From NCBI GenBank assembly GCA_963580285.1, contig OY757014.1, forward strand, positions 102,302,072 to 102,366,071: a DNA stretch of 64,000 nt, given 5' to 3'. Shown here piece by piece: positions 34,854 to 44,768 of the stretch. Numbering within the stretch: position 1 is the stretch's first letter; each line of letters opens with the position of its first letter. The translations under genes and the position numbers were made by a program. The stretch is from Lucinisca nassula. Its lineage: Eukaryota; Mollusca; Bivalvia; Lucinida; Lucinidae. The notes beneath the pieces are model-generated. The model had not been told where the DNA came from, searched no databases, and was given only the letters and a program-made list of their open reading frames with translations.

Positions 34854-36152
34854 ATGTCGTCAAGCAAGTACGGACGAAAGCTTGACCCCTACCGGTGCCG
34901 TCGCGAACCCCTTTGGGTGAAAGGGGTGAGGCAATCGGTGACGATAACTAACAACCCCAGCACCATCGGCCCGAATCAGCAGCTTCTGGTTCGATTCCCC
35001 AACCTCGGCCAACATGATGTCATCGCCCCCGGGACCGCGAGGTTGGCCTTCACGATCACGCTGCACAGCGAAGATGCCAATCGAACCTTGGTTCAGAACC
35101 TTGGCCGCGCCCTCGTGAAAAAGACCGTCATTAAAATTTCGGGGAGTGAGGTCCTCAGCATCGACGACAGTGATGTGTACCACTGCTACTGCGATCTCTG
35201 GAGGACGGCTTCAGAGAGGAGTAATGGCCAGTACCAAGGCATTGATACGTCAAAAAACCAAAATACGACGAGAATCCGCCTCAATGCTGGGAACAAAGAC
35301 GAGTCCGTTATAGCGGACAAAGCCGTTGCAGATGTTTTCGGCAATCGCTTCTACATCCCACTGGACTTCGAGCTGCTCGAGAGCCACATGCCCTTCTACC
35401 AGAGTGCGCTGGGCGACCGGCTCGAATATGAGCTCACGTTCAACGACTACAACCATGTGATCCAGGCCACAGACAGAGGTGCATCTTTCGACATTGGAAA
35501 TATCTGTCTTGATTATGACATGGTCACCATGCGAGAGCTGGACCAAATGATCAGCAACCAATACAATAGCCGCATTTCGATCCTGTATGACCGGATACTG
35601 CGGCACCGCAAAATCGGCAAAGACAAGAGCGACACCCTCTGAAATATTAATCTCAACGTGCCCGCCCGCAGCATGAAGGGCATCCTGATGCTCTTTGAGG
35701 ATGTAATCGCACAAGGGCCCTTCGCTCGCAACACTGAGGCCTTCTCTAATCCGAAAATCACCAAGGTCGAGGTCACCATCGAGGGGATCCCCAACCAGCT
35801 CTTCAGCCAAGGGATGCGCGCTTACCTGATGTTCGAGGAAGCTAGGAAACTCTTCGCGGCCTGCAGCAAGCGACAAGCTGAAGTGGCAACGGTCGAAAAA
35901 GACCTGGCCCTAGCCGACGTCAGCCTTGCAGAATACTTCACCAACAAGGACGCGCTGTGGCTTGACCTCAGGACAAGCGACGACGACCGGCTCCACGGCT
36001 CCGGTAGGCGGATAGAGAATGCCAGCGAAGGTGTGACCATCCAGATAACGAAAAGGGCCGAGACGGCTGGCGCATTGAACATCTACCTCTACGTCATCAT
36101 GGATGCACAGCTTAACATCGAAGATGGCCGGTGTGTCTCAGCGGTTTATTAA
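34854..36152 (+). pseudogene. Major capsid protein (Polinton type), one in-frame TGA
   Basis: 432 codons from ATG 34854 (MSSSKYGRKLDPYRC; upstream in-frame residues look non-coding). Body motifs include VTITNNPSTIGPNQQLLVRF, GNRFYIPLDFELLESHMPFY and LGDRLEYELTFNDY, then a second half with GSGRRIENASEGVTIQI and NIYLYVIMDAQLNI. This matches a ~430-residue protein I know as the likely double jelly-roll capsid of one Polinton group; the fold is family knowledge, not visible here. TGA at 35640-35642 interrupts one otherwise perfect frame, at a place where Trp is expected. The gene overlaps the ATPase start by 29 bases. It is first in the long rightward block. Confidence 0.75.
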
Positions 36153-36792
36153 TCTTCCTTCTGAAGATAGGTTAAAAGAGTTCCTACCGCGCACGGCCCA
36201 TTCGGCGACAATCAGCGGGCAGACGGGATGCGGAAAAACCGTTTTCATCCTCGATCTGCTCGAAGGCCCCTACCGGGAGTTCTTTCGGCACATCGTGGTC
36301 CTCTGCCCCACCATAAAGTATAATAAAACATACCAGCGCCCCTGGATCTGGACCGACCCTGAGGTCTACGTTCTAGACCCCGGCGAGCGTCTTTACGATT
36401 ACCTGCGTGCGTTTTACCAGGTGTTTATGGGCGAGCCTACCTTATATATCATCGATGACTGCACGGCCACGAAGGCTTTGACGAAAAAGAAAGACATGCT
36501 CTCAGAGCTAGCGTTCTCGGGCCGCCACGCCGACCAGAGCGTCTGGGCCCTCACCCAAAAGTACAACTCCGTCCTGAAGGATTTGCGCGAGCAGACGCGC
36601 TGGGTCTGTTTGTTTCACTGCAAGGATCGTGATTCATTCGAAGACTGCTTGCGCGAGAATGACGTGATCTCCACACGAGAACAGCGGGTGTCGGTGAGGC
36701 AGCAGTTAGCCGAGACAAAGCATGCTAAGCTTTTATTAAAGACAGACCAACCAGCTGCTTATATGGTTTTAAGTAATGTACGAAGTAACTGA
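36124..36792 (+). CDS. DNA-packaging ATPase (FtsK/HerA, A32-like), intact
   Basis: 222 residues from ATG 36124; the earlier in-frame ATG at 36103 lies within the capsid gene and adds only seven poor residues. Walker A GQTGCGKT at 32-39, Walker B LYIIDD at 107-112, followed by a sensor-like region (SELAFSGRHADQSVWALTQ) with a conserved Gln and an arginine-rich C-terminal part. This is the genome-packaging motor of Polintons and related DNA viruses, pumping DNA into the capsid; it fits directly after the capsid gene. It has no frameshift or stop, in contrast to almost all neighbours. The last 17 bases overlap the short ORF at 36776. Confidence 0.9.
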   Translation: MAGVSQRFINLPSEDRLKEFLPRTAHSATISGQTGCGKTVFILDLLEGPYREFFRHIVVLCPTIKYNKTYQRPWIWTDPEVYVLDPGERLYDYLRAFYQVFMGEPTLYIIDDCTATKALTKKKDMLSELAFSGRHADQSVWALTQKYNSVLKDLREQTRWVCLFHCKDRDSFEDCLRENDVISTREQRVSVRQQLAETKHAKLLLKTDQPAAYMVLSNVRSN

Positions 36793-36952
36793 AGTAGTGC
36801 TAATCACAGTGCTTGGTGCGCAGCTGGTACTGCTGTTCTTTATTGCTAGGCAATATGTTTACATTGCTCGCTTCTGCCAGCGCTTTCGACAGTATATTAG
36901 ACTGGTCCGCCAATTCGCAATAGCTATGGACTGTGACGAACTATCCAATTAA
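36776..36952 (+). pseudogene. Truncated duplicate of the start of gene G
   Basis: 58 codons from ATG 36776, beginning MYEVTEVVLITVLGAQLVLL, almost the same as the first residues of gene G at 37304 (528 bases downstream). A membrane helix is followed by an Arg-rich stretch; it stops just after the text diverges. Relative to gene G it lacks seven residues after the helix. It has the same position relative to the ATPase end as an ancestral gene G would have, so the intervening 36953-37303 was probably gained by a tandem duplication or insertion. Confidence 0.7.
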
Positions 36953-37109
36953 TAATAGTAATGGACCAACAATTACAGATTTGTTCCCGATTATAATACA
37001 ACAGTTTACCAGACATTTCTTTTAGCTCTAACAGTATTAAGCAACCGGTGAAGAACAGCATATTGTACTTTTAAATTAAAATATCAGATATATACTTCAG
37101 ATATTAATC

Positions 37110-37316
37110 ATGATTTACATAAATGCAGCAGAGATAATGGATATCATTTATAGGACAATACTATACGTCGTACATGTTCGGGGCGTGTGGCTTGATAGTT
37201 CGCCGGAGACTTTGGCCCAGGAAGTGGCAAATGAAATCGTACTTTGTCTAGTTGACAGGGACTTAGACAGGCAGCTCCAGAATATGACACATAGATCAAA
37301 TGAATGTACGAAGTAA
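37110..37316 (+). CDS. Small ORF between the gene G copies
   Basis: 68 codons, unrecognised. It starts MIYINAAEIMDIIYRTIL and has an acidic, helical C-terminal half (ETLAQEVANEIVLCLVDRD). It ends 13 bases into gene G, the same kind of overlap the ATPase has with the duplicate at 36776. Composition looks protein-like but length is short; it may be a captured accessory gene or a chance frame. The 160 bases before it are AT-rich. Confidence 0.35.
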   Translation: MIYINAAEIMDIIYRTILYVVHVRGVWLDSSPETLAQEVANEIVLCLVDRDLDRQLQNMTHRSNECTK

Positions 37317-38180
37317 CTGAAGGACTGCTTATCACAGTGCTTGGCGCGCAGCTGGTGCTGCTGTTCTTTATTGCTAGGCAGTATGTTTACATTGCTCGGA
37401 TGTGTGTTAACGTACAAGCACGCTTCTGTCGGCTTTTTCGTCGCTATATTAGACTGGTCCGTCAACTCGCAACAGCTATGGACTCTGACGAACTGATCGA
37501 TGAGCTGATAGGAACGACAGAGCAAAGGCAGAACGCTGAAGCTCCAACCGCGGAAGGAACGACAGCGACGTCAGACGGCCATGAGGAGCCGCTCCTCGAG
37601 GACCGGGTGCAAAAATACCGTGAAAGGCTCGCCGCATTGGTAGTGGGAGGCCAAGCCAAGCAGTATGGACTAGTGGTCCATGGGAATGTCCTCACCGCTG
37701 ATCAGATCGACGCTCTGGACAATAACGAAATCGCGCTTTGAAACACGGCTTGGGGCTGCGATGACGAAGACGCTGGGGTCTACAGCGCTCCAGCTTTATG
37801 CGGGGCTGGCATCTATGTTTCTCACGATAGAAAACCAGGAAAGGCTGCTCGAACAGCTTCGGACGGCTAAAGACTCATTTCATCCACCAGCTGACGACGA
37901 CACGTCTGTCAGTATTCCTCCAAAAGAAGCGGTCTCAAAGGAACCGTCACGCAGTGGTACATCTCAAAACCATGGACTAACCGACTGGACCCCATGGATC
38001 ATTGGGGTTTGTCTTACGGGTGGTGTACCCATGTTTCTTCTGCGCTTGCGCGCCACAAAAACGCCACAAGTGGCACCCCACGTTGACTCATCGACAGCGT
38101 CGATGCCCAAGCGGCTTGTTTTTTCGCACGCTAAGCAACCACAATTAAAGACAAGCCCAGACACATTCTATATGGAGTGA
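37304..38180 (+). pseudogene. Gene G: membrane-anchored Polinton protein, frameshifted
   Basis: First part from ATG 37304 (145 codons): N-terminal membrane helix (LLITVLGAQLVLLFFIA), Cys/Arg-rich stretch, acidic linker, then HGNVLTADQIDALDNNEI. The frame then changes by one base near 37735, and the text goes on as RFETRLGAAMTKTLG, TALQLYAGLASMFLTI to a Pro/Ser-rich part and a second membrane helix (WIIGVCLTGGVPMFLLRL), ending at 38180. The LGAAMTKTLGxxALQLY block is familiar from other Polintons; no function is known. It lies between the ATPase and the small gene H, 12 bases upstream of H. Confidence 0.6.
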
Positions 38181-38192
38181 AGCGTAGCAATA

Positions 38193-38432
38193 ATGACAAC
38201 CCCGGCAACTGATGGTAAAATGCTTGTCAACGCGCTCTACCATAGCGCAGTCGTCTGTGGCATCGCTGTGGGATACGCCCGGCTTGGCAAGATGGCGATT
38301 GGGGGTAGCCCCCCGAAACAAGACTTTATACCCCAAGATGTGGGCATGGCCATAGTTGACGTCGCTCTCGCCATGGCAACCAAAGACATGCTAATTAAAC
38401 AAGGAATGATACCTTCTGATATCATGAAGTAA
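38193..38432 (+). CDS. Gene H: small membrane protein, intact
   Basis: 79 residues. Two moderately hydrophobic segments (ALYHSAVVCGIAVGYARLG at about 14-32 and VGMAIVDVALAMATKDML at about 49-67), no charged cluster between. I recognise it as a strongly conserved short gene of marine-invertebrate Polintons; its role is unknown, possibly a virion membrane component. The stop codon overlaps the next start as TAATG at 38430-38434, a sign of tight packing or coupled translation. One of the few genes without a lesion. Confidence 0.7.
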   Translation: MTTPATDGKMLVNALYHSAVVCGIAVGYARLGKMAIGGSPPKQDFIPQDVGMAIVDVALAMATKDMLIKQGMIPSDIMK

Positions 38433-38814
38433 TGGCAAGTATTGCTATGCTCGTTGGCGGTGCCCTGGTGAACGTTATGACTTTCTCGGGATCGAACTTC
38501 TTGTTCTCGACGATAAAGCGGTCGAACAATTACAAGCCGCACAAGCGGAGTGGTCTAGGAAACGGACCGAGCGGATTGATTTCATCACAGAAGAACTACG
38601 TCGTCAAGGACACGCTATTCGAACGTTCAGAGACGTCGACGATGCGATGCGTTTGTATGCGCAGGTTACCGGGAATAACCTTGACGCCCTAGGGCCCGAG
38701 CCCCAACTAACCGACTTTTACCACCCGAGTGATGACCAGAAAGAACGCGAGATTGCCTTCATCATCCTAGGGATGGCTGCTACCGGCTTTGTGGCCTACA
38801 AACTCGCCAAGTAG
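38432..38814 (+). pseudogene. Gene I: small membrane protein with coiled coil, frameshifted
   Basis: From ATG 38432 a membrane-type start (AMLVGGALVNVMTFSGSNFL) runs for about 25 codons. The frame then changes near 38505-38515 and continues as a highly charged helix (AQAEWSRKRTERIDFITEE), then PEPQLTDFYHP and a C-terminal membrane helix (IILGMAATGFVAYKLAK) ending TAG 38812-38814. About 127 codons. Conserved neighbour of gene H in related elements by my recollection; function unknown. Confidence 0.65.
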
Positions 38815-38861
38815 TTTTAGTTTTTCATTCTTTTTGGAGACTTATCAGGCTGTTGATAGTA

Positions 38862-39943
38862 ATGGCCGACAGTAAGCTTCCAACCATATATTATAGCCCA
38901 AAGGGCTACTGGAAGGGGCTCGCTGCCATTGACAAGCTGGCGTCTGCAGCCAAGGTGAGTGAGCAGCGGGCTAAGGACTGGCTCAAAGGACAGGCTATCA
39001 GCAGATCTACCTCCCTACCCCACGGCATATTCAACGGCCAAAATTCGACATCGCCACACCGAACGAAGTGAGTGAGTGAGTGAGTTTTAGTTTTACGTCC
39101 CACCAACAGCTAAGGTCATACGGAGACGGGACCTCGGTTTAAAGACTCATCCGAACGTCTGACACCGAACGAAGTAACCAGGCGGATCTACTCTTTCTGC
39201 CACACGACCGAGTTGGGCGGAAAACCTTCCGCTATGCTCTCTCACGGTTGTTGACGTCGCCAGCCGTTACAAGGAGGCTGAGCCCTTGATCAACAAGACT
39301 GCGGCAGAGGTCGCCGATAGCCTAGCTCGGATTTACAAACGGAGCCCGTTGAAGTGGCCCAAATTGCTCCAGGTCGACCCCGGTCCCGGGTTCATGGGCT
39401 CTGTCAGCCAGCTGTTGGCAAAGCACTCTGTCCTGGTTCGGCGCGGTCGGGTTGACATCCATCGGGACCTGGGTATTGTTGAGCGCTTCAATCGTACCTT
39501 GGCTCAAAGAGATGCGACTCACTTCAGGTCAGCGGTCTACAGAGTGGGTGAAAAGGTTGCCTGCCGTTGTGACAGCCTTGAATGGCGAGGTCACCCGACT
39601 GACCGGTAAAAGACGCTCTGAGGCTATAAGGGCGCGATCGGTGACACAAAAGCCCTCCTCTATAGTTCCTGGTCGTCCTGTTGGTCTCGAGGAGACAAAA
39701 ATCCCCTCCGGTGTCGGCGTTCGCTATTTGTGCCAGCCTGGCGAGCTTGAAGGGGGGCGCCGGCAAGCGACTGATCCCATCTGGTCCCTGAATGTACATC
39801 GGCTGGACCGCTCGGTGACCAAGTCCGATGAGCCTGTATTGTATTACTTGCAGGATGGACCTCAGCGCGGCTTTGTGTGCGAGGAACTCCTTGTTGTACC
39901 ACCGGATACTCAGCTTCCTCGGGATGGGGTTCTCAAGCGCTGA
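38862..39943 (+). pseudogene. int: Polinton integrase (retrovirus-type DDE), broken by frameshifts and a SINE
   Basis: Start ATG 38862 (MADSKLPTIYYSPKGYW). The N-terminal helix region (AAIDKLASAAKVSEQRAKDW) is followed by catalytic-core text: QADLLFLP (first Asp) near 39180, LLQVDPGPGFMG (second Asp) near 39370, and GIVERFNRTLAQ (Glu) near 39475. The C-terminal domain (TDPIWSLNVHRLDRS, VLYYLQDGP, FVCEELLVVPP) is in the usual place. Lesions: frame change near 38995, a 106-base SINE insertion (39070-39175 with duplication), frame change near 39241, and a small deletion with frame change near 39510. The residue after DPG is Pro where I expect a charged residue. The enzyme joins the element ends to target DNA; this copy cannot. 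Ends 28 bases from gene K, tail to tail. Confidence 0.85.
39070..39175 (-). mobile_element. 5'-truncated SINE fragment in the integrase gene
   Basis: ACACCGAACGAAGT occurs at 39056-39069 and again at 39162-39175, a 14-base target duplication. The 92 bases between, read on the minus strand, end in acgtaaaactaaa and (ACTC)n, the tail style of mollusc tRNA SINEs. It differs from family A. A clean retroposon insertion that postdates the Polinton. Confidence 0.8.
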
Positions 39944-39971
39944 GCTCGAATCCATCCACCGGGATGACAAT

Positions 39972-40702
39972 TTATCCGTTTGGTTTAAGTCTTACTTCAG
40001 TGGTCGTTGGTCTCGGAACTTTCGCCTGCAGCAGCTCGAGGTTCTGGGGGTCTGTAGTTGCCAACACCCCACAGACAATTGCTATGGAGAGAGACAAGTA
40101 TACACATCTTTCAGCCATATCCACCAGTTTCTCTACTACCGAGGGGTTCGGCGGCTCGACCTCATATCCGTCTATAGCGGAAGACACACCCAACAACACA
40201 TCTGCGGCCTGCTCTGTGAGAGATTCGAGCGACTTTAGGTTGCCGTACAGCAGGGTATAGAAGGTTCCGATGGATTTTCCAATATTATCGGAGATCAAAT
40301 TGCCTCCGCTCGCCGCCTCGCGCCGCGTCAAACGGCAATTATCTCCGTCAACGAAATCGACACCTTCTCTGTGGTGGTTTCAAACCGACTCAGGCTTTTC
40401 TTTAGGAGCTCATAGAATTCGTTGATGGTCGGCCGATTTGCCGATTTGGCTTGGCCGATGCTATCGCGTAGCAACAATCGTAGATCGTCGACGACGCTCT
40501 ACTCTCTTTCTGCCTTCTCTGTTGCGGCATTGGGTGTCTCCTTCTCTGTTGCGGTATTGGGTGTCTCCTCCTCTGCCCAGAGCATCTGAACCCTCGCAGC
40601 GCCGACGCCGAACTGCTTCTTTACCCTACTCACAGGCGTCTTACCTCGCAGGGCCTTGATTTCCTGGATCTCCTCCTGGGTTAGAACTCTCTTGGGAGCC
40701 AT
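39972..40702 (-). pseudogene. Gene K: helix-turn-helix protein, nonsense and frameshift
   Basis: ATG 40702 opens MAPKRVLTQEEIQEIKALRG, with a HTH-like block KTPVSRVKKQFGVGAARVQM at about residues 21-40. A short repeat follows (TPNTATEKETPNAATEK, encoded by two copies of a ~27-base unit near 40515-40570). TAG at 40499-40501 interrupts the frame, which then stays open through a helical region (EFYELLKKSLSRFETT) to about 40345, shifts frame, and ends at 39972 after more helical text (ESLTEQAADVLLGV, VYLSLSIAIVCGVLATT). A DNA-binding regulator or packaging-associated protein is possible. It starts 26 bases after PolB on the same strand, so is probably co-transcribed. Confidence 0.55.
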
Positions 40703-40728
40703 CGTTTATCCTATGATTTAAGAGTTCT

Positions 40729-43700
40729 TTAAATAAATCGCCCCAGTTCCTCAACGAACGCGTCCATCTCTTGTTGTGTGATGTAATCTTTATAACCATA
40801 AGCCTGTGTGTCAACTCCGTTTTCTGCGATTCAACGCTTGGAATCGAAGGGCGACAGCGACACCTTGTTGAGATGCTGTCCGTAGATGCGGTGACGCTCC
40901 GACCTAAGAACATCCATGACATGGCGGAAGGTTTGCCTCTCAAAGGGAGCCTCTTTGAACTGCTCGTGCCTGATGCGCTTCTTGACAGTTGCTTTTCTCA
41001 CACCCGTTGCCTTCTTAATGTTCTTTCCAGATGCCTGTAGGATTGAATACATCTTCGGCCGCAGGCCCACATATTCGGCGATTGACTGCCCGGCGCCCTC
41101 GTCCTTCATCTTTCCGAGAACCTTTTTGTTCTCTGTGCTGTGCAGTGGGTGGTCTTTCGGGTAGTCGGACGTGACGTAGAGGCCCTGGTGCTTGGCCATG
41201 TCCTCGTAGACATCCTCTGTCTCGATTTTCAGGAGCAGGCTGTCGGTGTCTGTGTAAAGGAGCTGGCAGCGGTCTTCGTACTGCCTCTGGAGCCGTTTGT
41301 AATAGAAATCGTACACCAGGGTTTTTGAAAGGTCCAGAATGCTCATACCTACATAAATCGGGCGATTGAGCACTGGACGGCTTTTTTGCATCTGGACTGC
41401 TGCAAGATCATCGTCGAAGATGTTCGCTCTGGCAAAGGCTGGGCTGGCGATGAGACGCCTGAGTTTATCTTCCTCGTTGGCGCGGACCAGCTTGACGTCG
41501 ACACGCTTGCGGAGGTTCTCCATCGTCTTGCCGAAGACCGAATTGTTCATGAGCTTGTAGAGATCCTTCTCAAAGTCACTGGTGGCCTTTTTCCGGAGCT
41601 CAGTATTCATCCGGATATAGGGCTCCATCCAGGGGCTCTGCTGGAACCGGAGGGCACGGTGAATCTTGGTCAGACGCATACCCAGAGACATGTATATCTG
41701 AAGATTCCGATAGTGGAGCACGTAACGGTCTTTGTTGCGAAGGTTGGGTACCAACTTCTCAACCTCTGTAGGTGCTCCCCCCAAAGCTCCATCGAGAAGT
41801 TTGCTCTGGTACTCCGACATCCACTCCTTCTTGACCACTAGGCGCTCTGGTGCTAGCGGATAGGTATTGTGCGCCTTGTGCAGCTCTGCTGGATATTCCA
41901 TATTTACCTCTAGGATATAGCCCTCTTCATTGTCTGCGGATAGTTCTGCAATGGTTTCTGCGAGTCCCGATACATCGACACACTGGAAGTCTCTGATGGG
42001 GAGGGCCTGGCTCATAGCTCATCCATAGAGATTGTTCGCATCGAGATATAAGATATGGCTGCTGGGTTTTTCTGTGTCATAATCCTCGACCTGAGGATTG
42101 TTGGCCTCGGCATACCGTTTTGATACCATCGAGATACCTCCGCGAATCCCCTTCTCGACAAACAGGTGTTGGTCGTAGTCTGTAAGCAGCTCGAGCTCTA
42201 CTCCTGTCTTTTTAGGAGGGCATCCCATGAAAGCCCCGGGCTGGAGTAGTAGTGCGCTGGGTCTAAGCCATACTGCGTCAAGGATGTCTTTCGGAATTCC
42301 TCAAAGACATCTGCCAGCAGGAGAACATCTGTGCGATTGTAGATGTCGTGGTAGTCCCCAGGGTCTTACACCCACAGACCTCCCATATTCTATGCGCGTG
42401 GGCGTAGTCGTCGTCGCTGATGTGCTCGTCGGCGAGCTTGCTGTAGAATTCCCCATTCGGAGGGAGCCTGGTCTCGGCGAAACGGTCCCAGGAGTCCATG
42501 TACTCGTAGGGGTAGATACCTTTTCGGGTGAATAGCTCAAACCTCTGCTGGTTTGGCTCGTAGAACGATGTGATTTTGACAGTTTCTGGTTTATTTGCCG
42601 CCACCAGTTTATCGAGGAAAGCTAGCAGGAACTGGGCGCTGTCGATAAAGCGAAGCTGTCCGAGAGAGAAGGAAATGTATTTTTGTGTTGTTGGGGATGC
42701 AGGAGACTCTGCCTTCGACCCTCAAGATGGCCTGCATAAGCAGGTGGGAGTCGTACCCTCTGAGGTTGTGGAACACCACAGGAATAACGGTGGTCTTTGG
42801 GCTTAGCCTCAGCTTAAGGTTGCAGATGTTGTGAGCTGCCCCTCGATATTTACCCGTGATATGACAGTGATCGCGGGCAGATTCGCCGTTTAGCGGTTTT
42901 TCGCATATATAGCAAATCACGGCTTTGTTATGGGCCCGCCAGTCCTTTCGTGTCATTCTTATGGGTTTAGGATTAGCTAACACACTCTTAATCTCACGCT
43001 CATCCTCTTGGAGTGAATTTAAGAAGTGTTCAGTGGCATTTGGGCCGCGATACTCGACGGGAGGCTTTGTTGTTCCATCACACCGCACCACGATATAGCA
43101 GTAGATGCAAGCCTCATGTTGTTGTGTTCGTTGGGTGTTACTTGTTACAGGATCGCGTTCAGGACCCTCGATCTTGGTGGTGGGAGCCTCAAAGTCCGCA
43201 TATATGATAATTGGGGTTGGTTGCTGCTTGTGGTATTTCTGGAAGGTGAGCTTGTTCTTACCCTCCTCTGGCATCTCCACCCGGACAGCCGTCTGGCTGA
43301 TGCCTTCGCACTCAAGCTTGTGGGCCTCCAGCAGGTCTTCTCTCGTGTAGCCATGAAGACAGCGCTCACAGAAATGCTTGCGCTCATGGTGCTTGCTTTG
43401 GTTGTAGAGGAGACGGTTGAGATTATTAATCCGGGTGTAGTGGAGTTTATCGCCCGTTCCAATCAAAAGTAGATTAATCCTTTTTATCTGTTTCGGCTGC
43501 TGGCTGAGATATAGGATTGTGGCACCTTTGTCCCAGCCAAAGATATTATAGGCTAGATTGTTCTGCCACTCAAATTTTGGTATCTGAGAGATGGGAATTG
43601 GGAAATCAATCCAACCAATGTTGAATTTATGAAGATCATTTTTATACCACGCTGGCCTCTCCGGATAATGTGGTGGTTTGTTCAGAGCCGCTAGGGTTGA

Positions 43701-44488
43701 GTATAGAAAACAGCGGTCGTCCTTGTTTTTCACGTTAACCACTGCTTTCTTGGCGCTTACTTCTGCTGGGAGTGGGATGTAGGACCTACCCCGCAGAGGT
43801 TGATATCTGGCAATGTCCAACAAAAGGGTCTGTACCTGATCTACAACCCAGCCAGACCCTCTCTGCGTCCACTTTTCGAGTGTTTCTTGGATCTGTGGGA
43901 GGGTTTTATCGAGAGCACCTTTGATTTCGTTGGCCTGGAGAAGGGCCTCTTGTTTGTGGCGCAGCACGGGGGTTGTGTACTCCTCATTACCATCTGGGTT
44001 GTCCTTCCGAAGCTGAACCTTGAGAGCCAACTGGAATTTCACACCATCCAGCGCCTCGATCTCTTCCTCGAGCTTGCTTCTGATTTGGGGCACTACAGCC
44101 TCGAGGAAAGTCCTGGGGTCTGGACTATGAGGATTATCGGCGGGCACGTCCATCTGCCAGCCCCTCAAGAAGTCGCCAATGACCCATGGGGTCTGACTGA
44201 AGACTAGTTTTTCTTTTATCGTAAACAAGTCTAGGATCTCATCCTGATACTCCTTCACAGATCTCAGGGCTTTCTCGCGGGAGATAGTGTCAAATTCCTC
44301 TTCAATGGCTTTTTCTTGGCGGCCTTCTTTTTGCGTGGTGGTGGGATAGGTTGATATTTTTTAGGTTGTAAGGGTTTTAACAAGCGCCCTTTGACAGAGT
44401 CTGGGATAGGCTCGTCCAAGATGTTTTGTTTTAGAGTCAAATAATCTTCAGATATTTCTGCCAGTACCTTCGCTATGAATTCATCCAT
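40729..44488 (-). pseudogene. polB: Protein-primed-type family B DNA polymerase, multiply broken
   Basis: About 1,250 codons from ATG 44488, a normal length for Polinton PolB. N-terminal basic region (PPRKKKAAKKK), then Zn-like C297-x2-C of the 549-codon part, exonuclease motif IIYADFEAP (about 43176-43205), an inserted CYICEKPL..RDHCHITGKYRG cluster, and VVFHNLRGYDSHLL. Polymerase motifs: A LYLDANNLYG (42022-42051), B KLMNNSVFGK (41527-41556), C YTDTDSL (41236-41256). Lesions: frame changes near 44305, 42640, 42358 and 42210 (A-run), TGA at 42019-42021 and TGA at 40831-40833, both where Trp is expected. The true stop is TAA 40729-40731. It would copy the element using a terminal protein as primer. 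Co-oriented with genes N, M and K. Confidence 0.9.
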
Positions 44489-44768
44489 AATAGCTATATC
44501 TTCATATACCTATGTGTTGATATTTCTCTAATTGATATTTCTCTATTATATATATCAATTTATAATACCTACGTATTGGTATTTCTCTAACAGTTATACT
44601 TCATATACCTATGTGTTGATATTTCTCTAATTGATAATTTCTCTAATAGCATTTCATTATACCTACGTATTGATATTTCTCTAACAGTTATACTTCATAT
44701 ACCTATGTGTAGATATTTCTCTAACTGAAATTTATTCTGGAAATTCTTCTCGCTTCATTTTGGAAACT
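44489..44768. repeat. AT-rich tandem repeats upstream of PolB
   Basis: The words cctatgtgttgatatttctc and acctacgtattgatatttct alternate, with ttcatatacctatgtgt recurring about every 95-105 bases (near 44495, 44600 and 44695). No open frame. It separates PolB from gene M and is the one clearly AT-rich repeat in the element, so a promoter or replication-associated function is possible. Confidence 0.6.

Noticed and set aside
37110..37316. Adenain-like protease hidden in the 68-codon ORF
   Set aside because: Too short, and no His/Cys catalytic context is visible.
30038..44488. Programmed frameshifting or stop readthrough as a general explanation for the split genes
   Set aside because: Breaks occur at about 15 unrelated sites, including a tandem duplication, a deletion and a SINE insertion; only the A8 run in gene D is kept as a possible slippage site.
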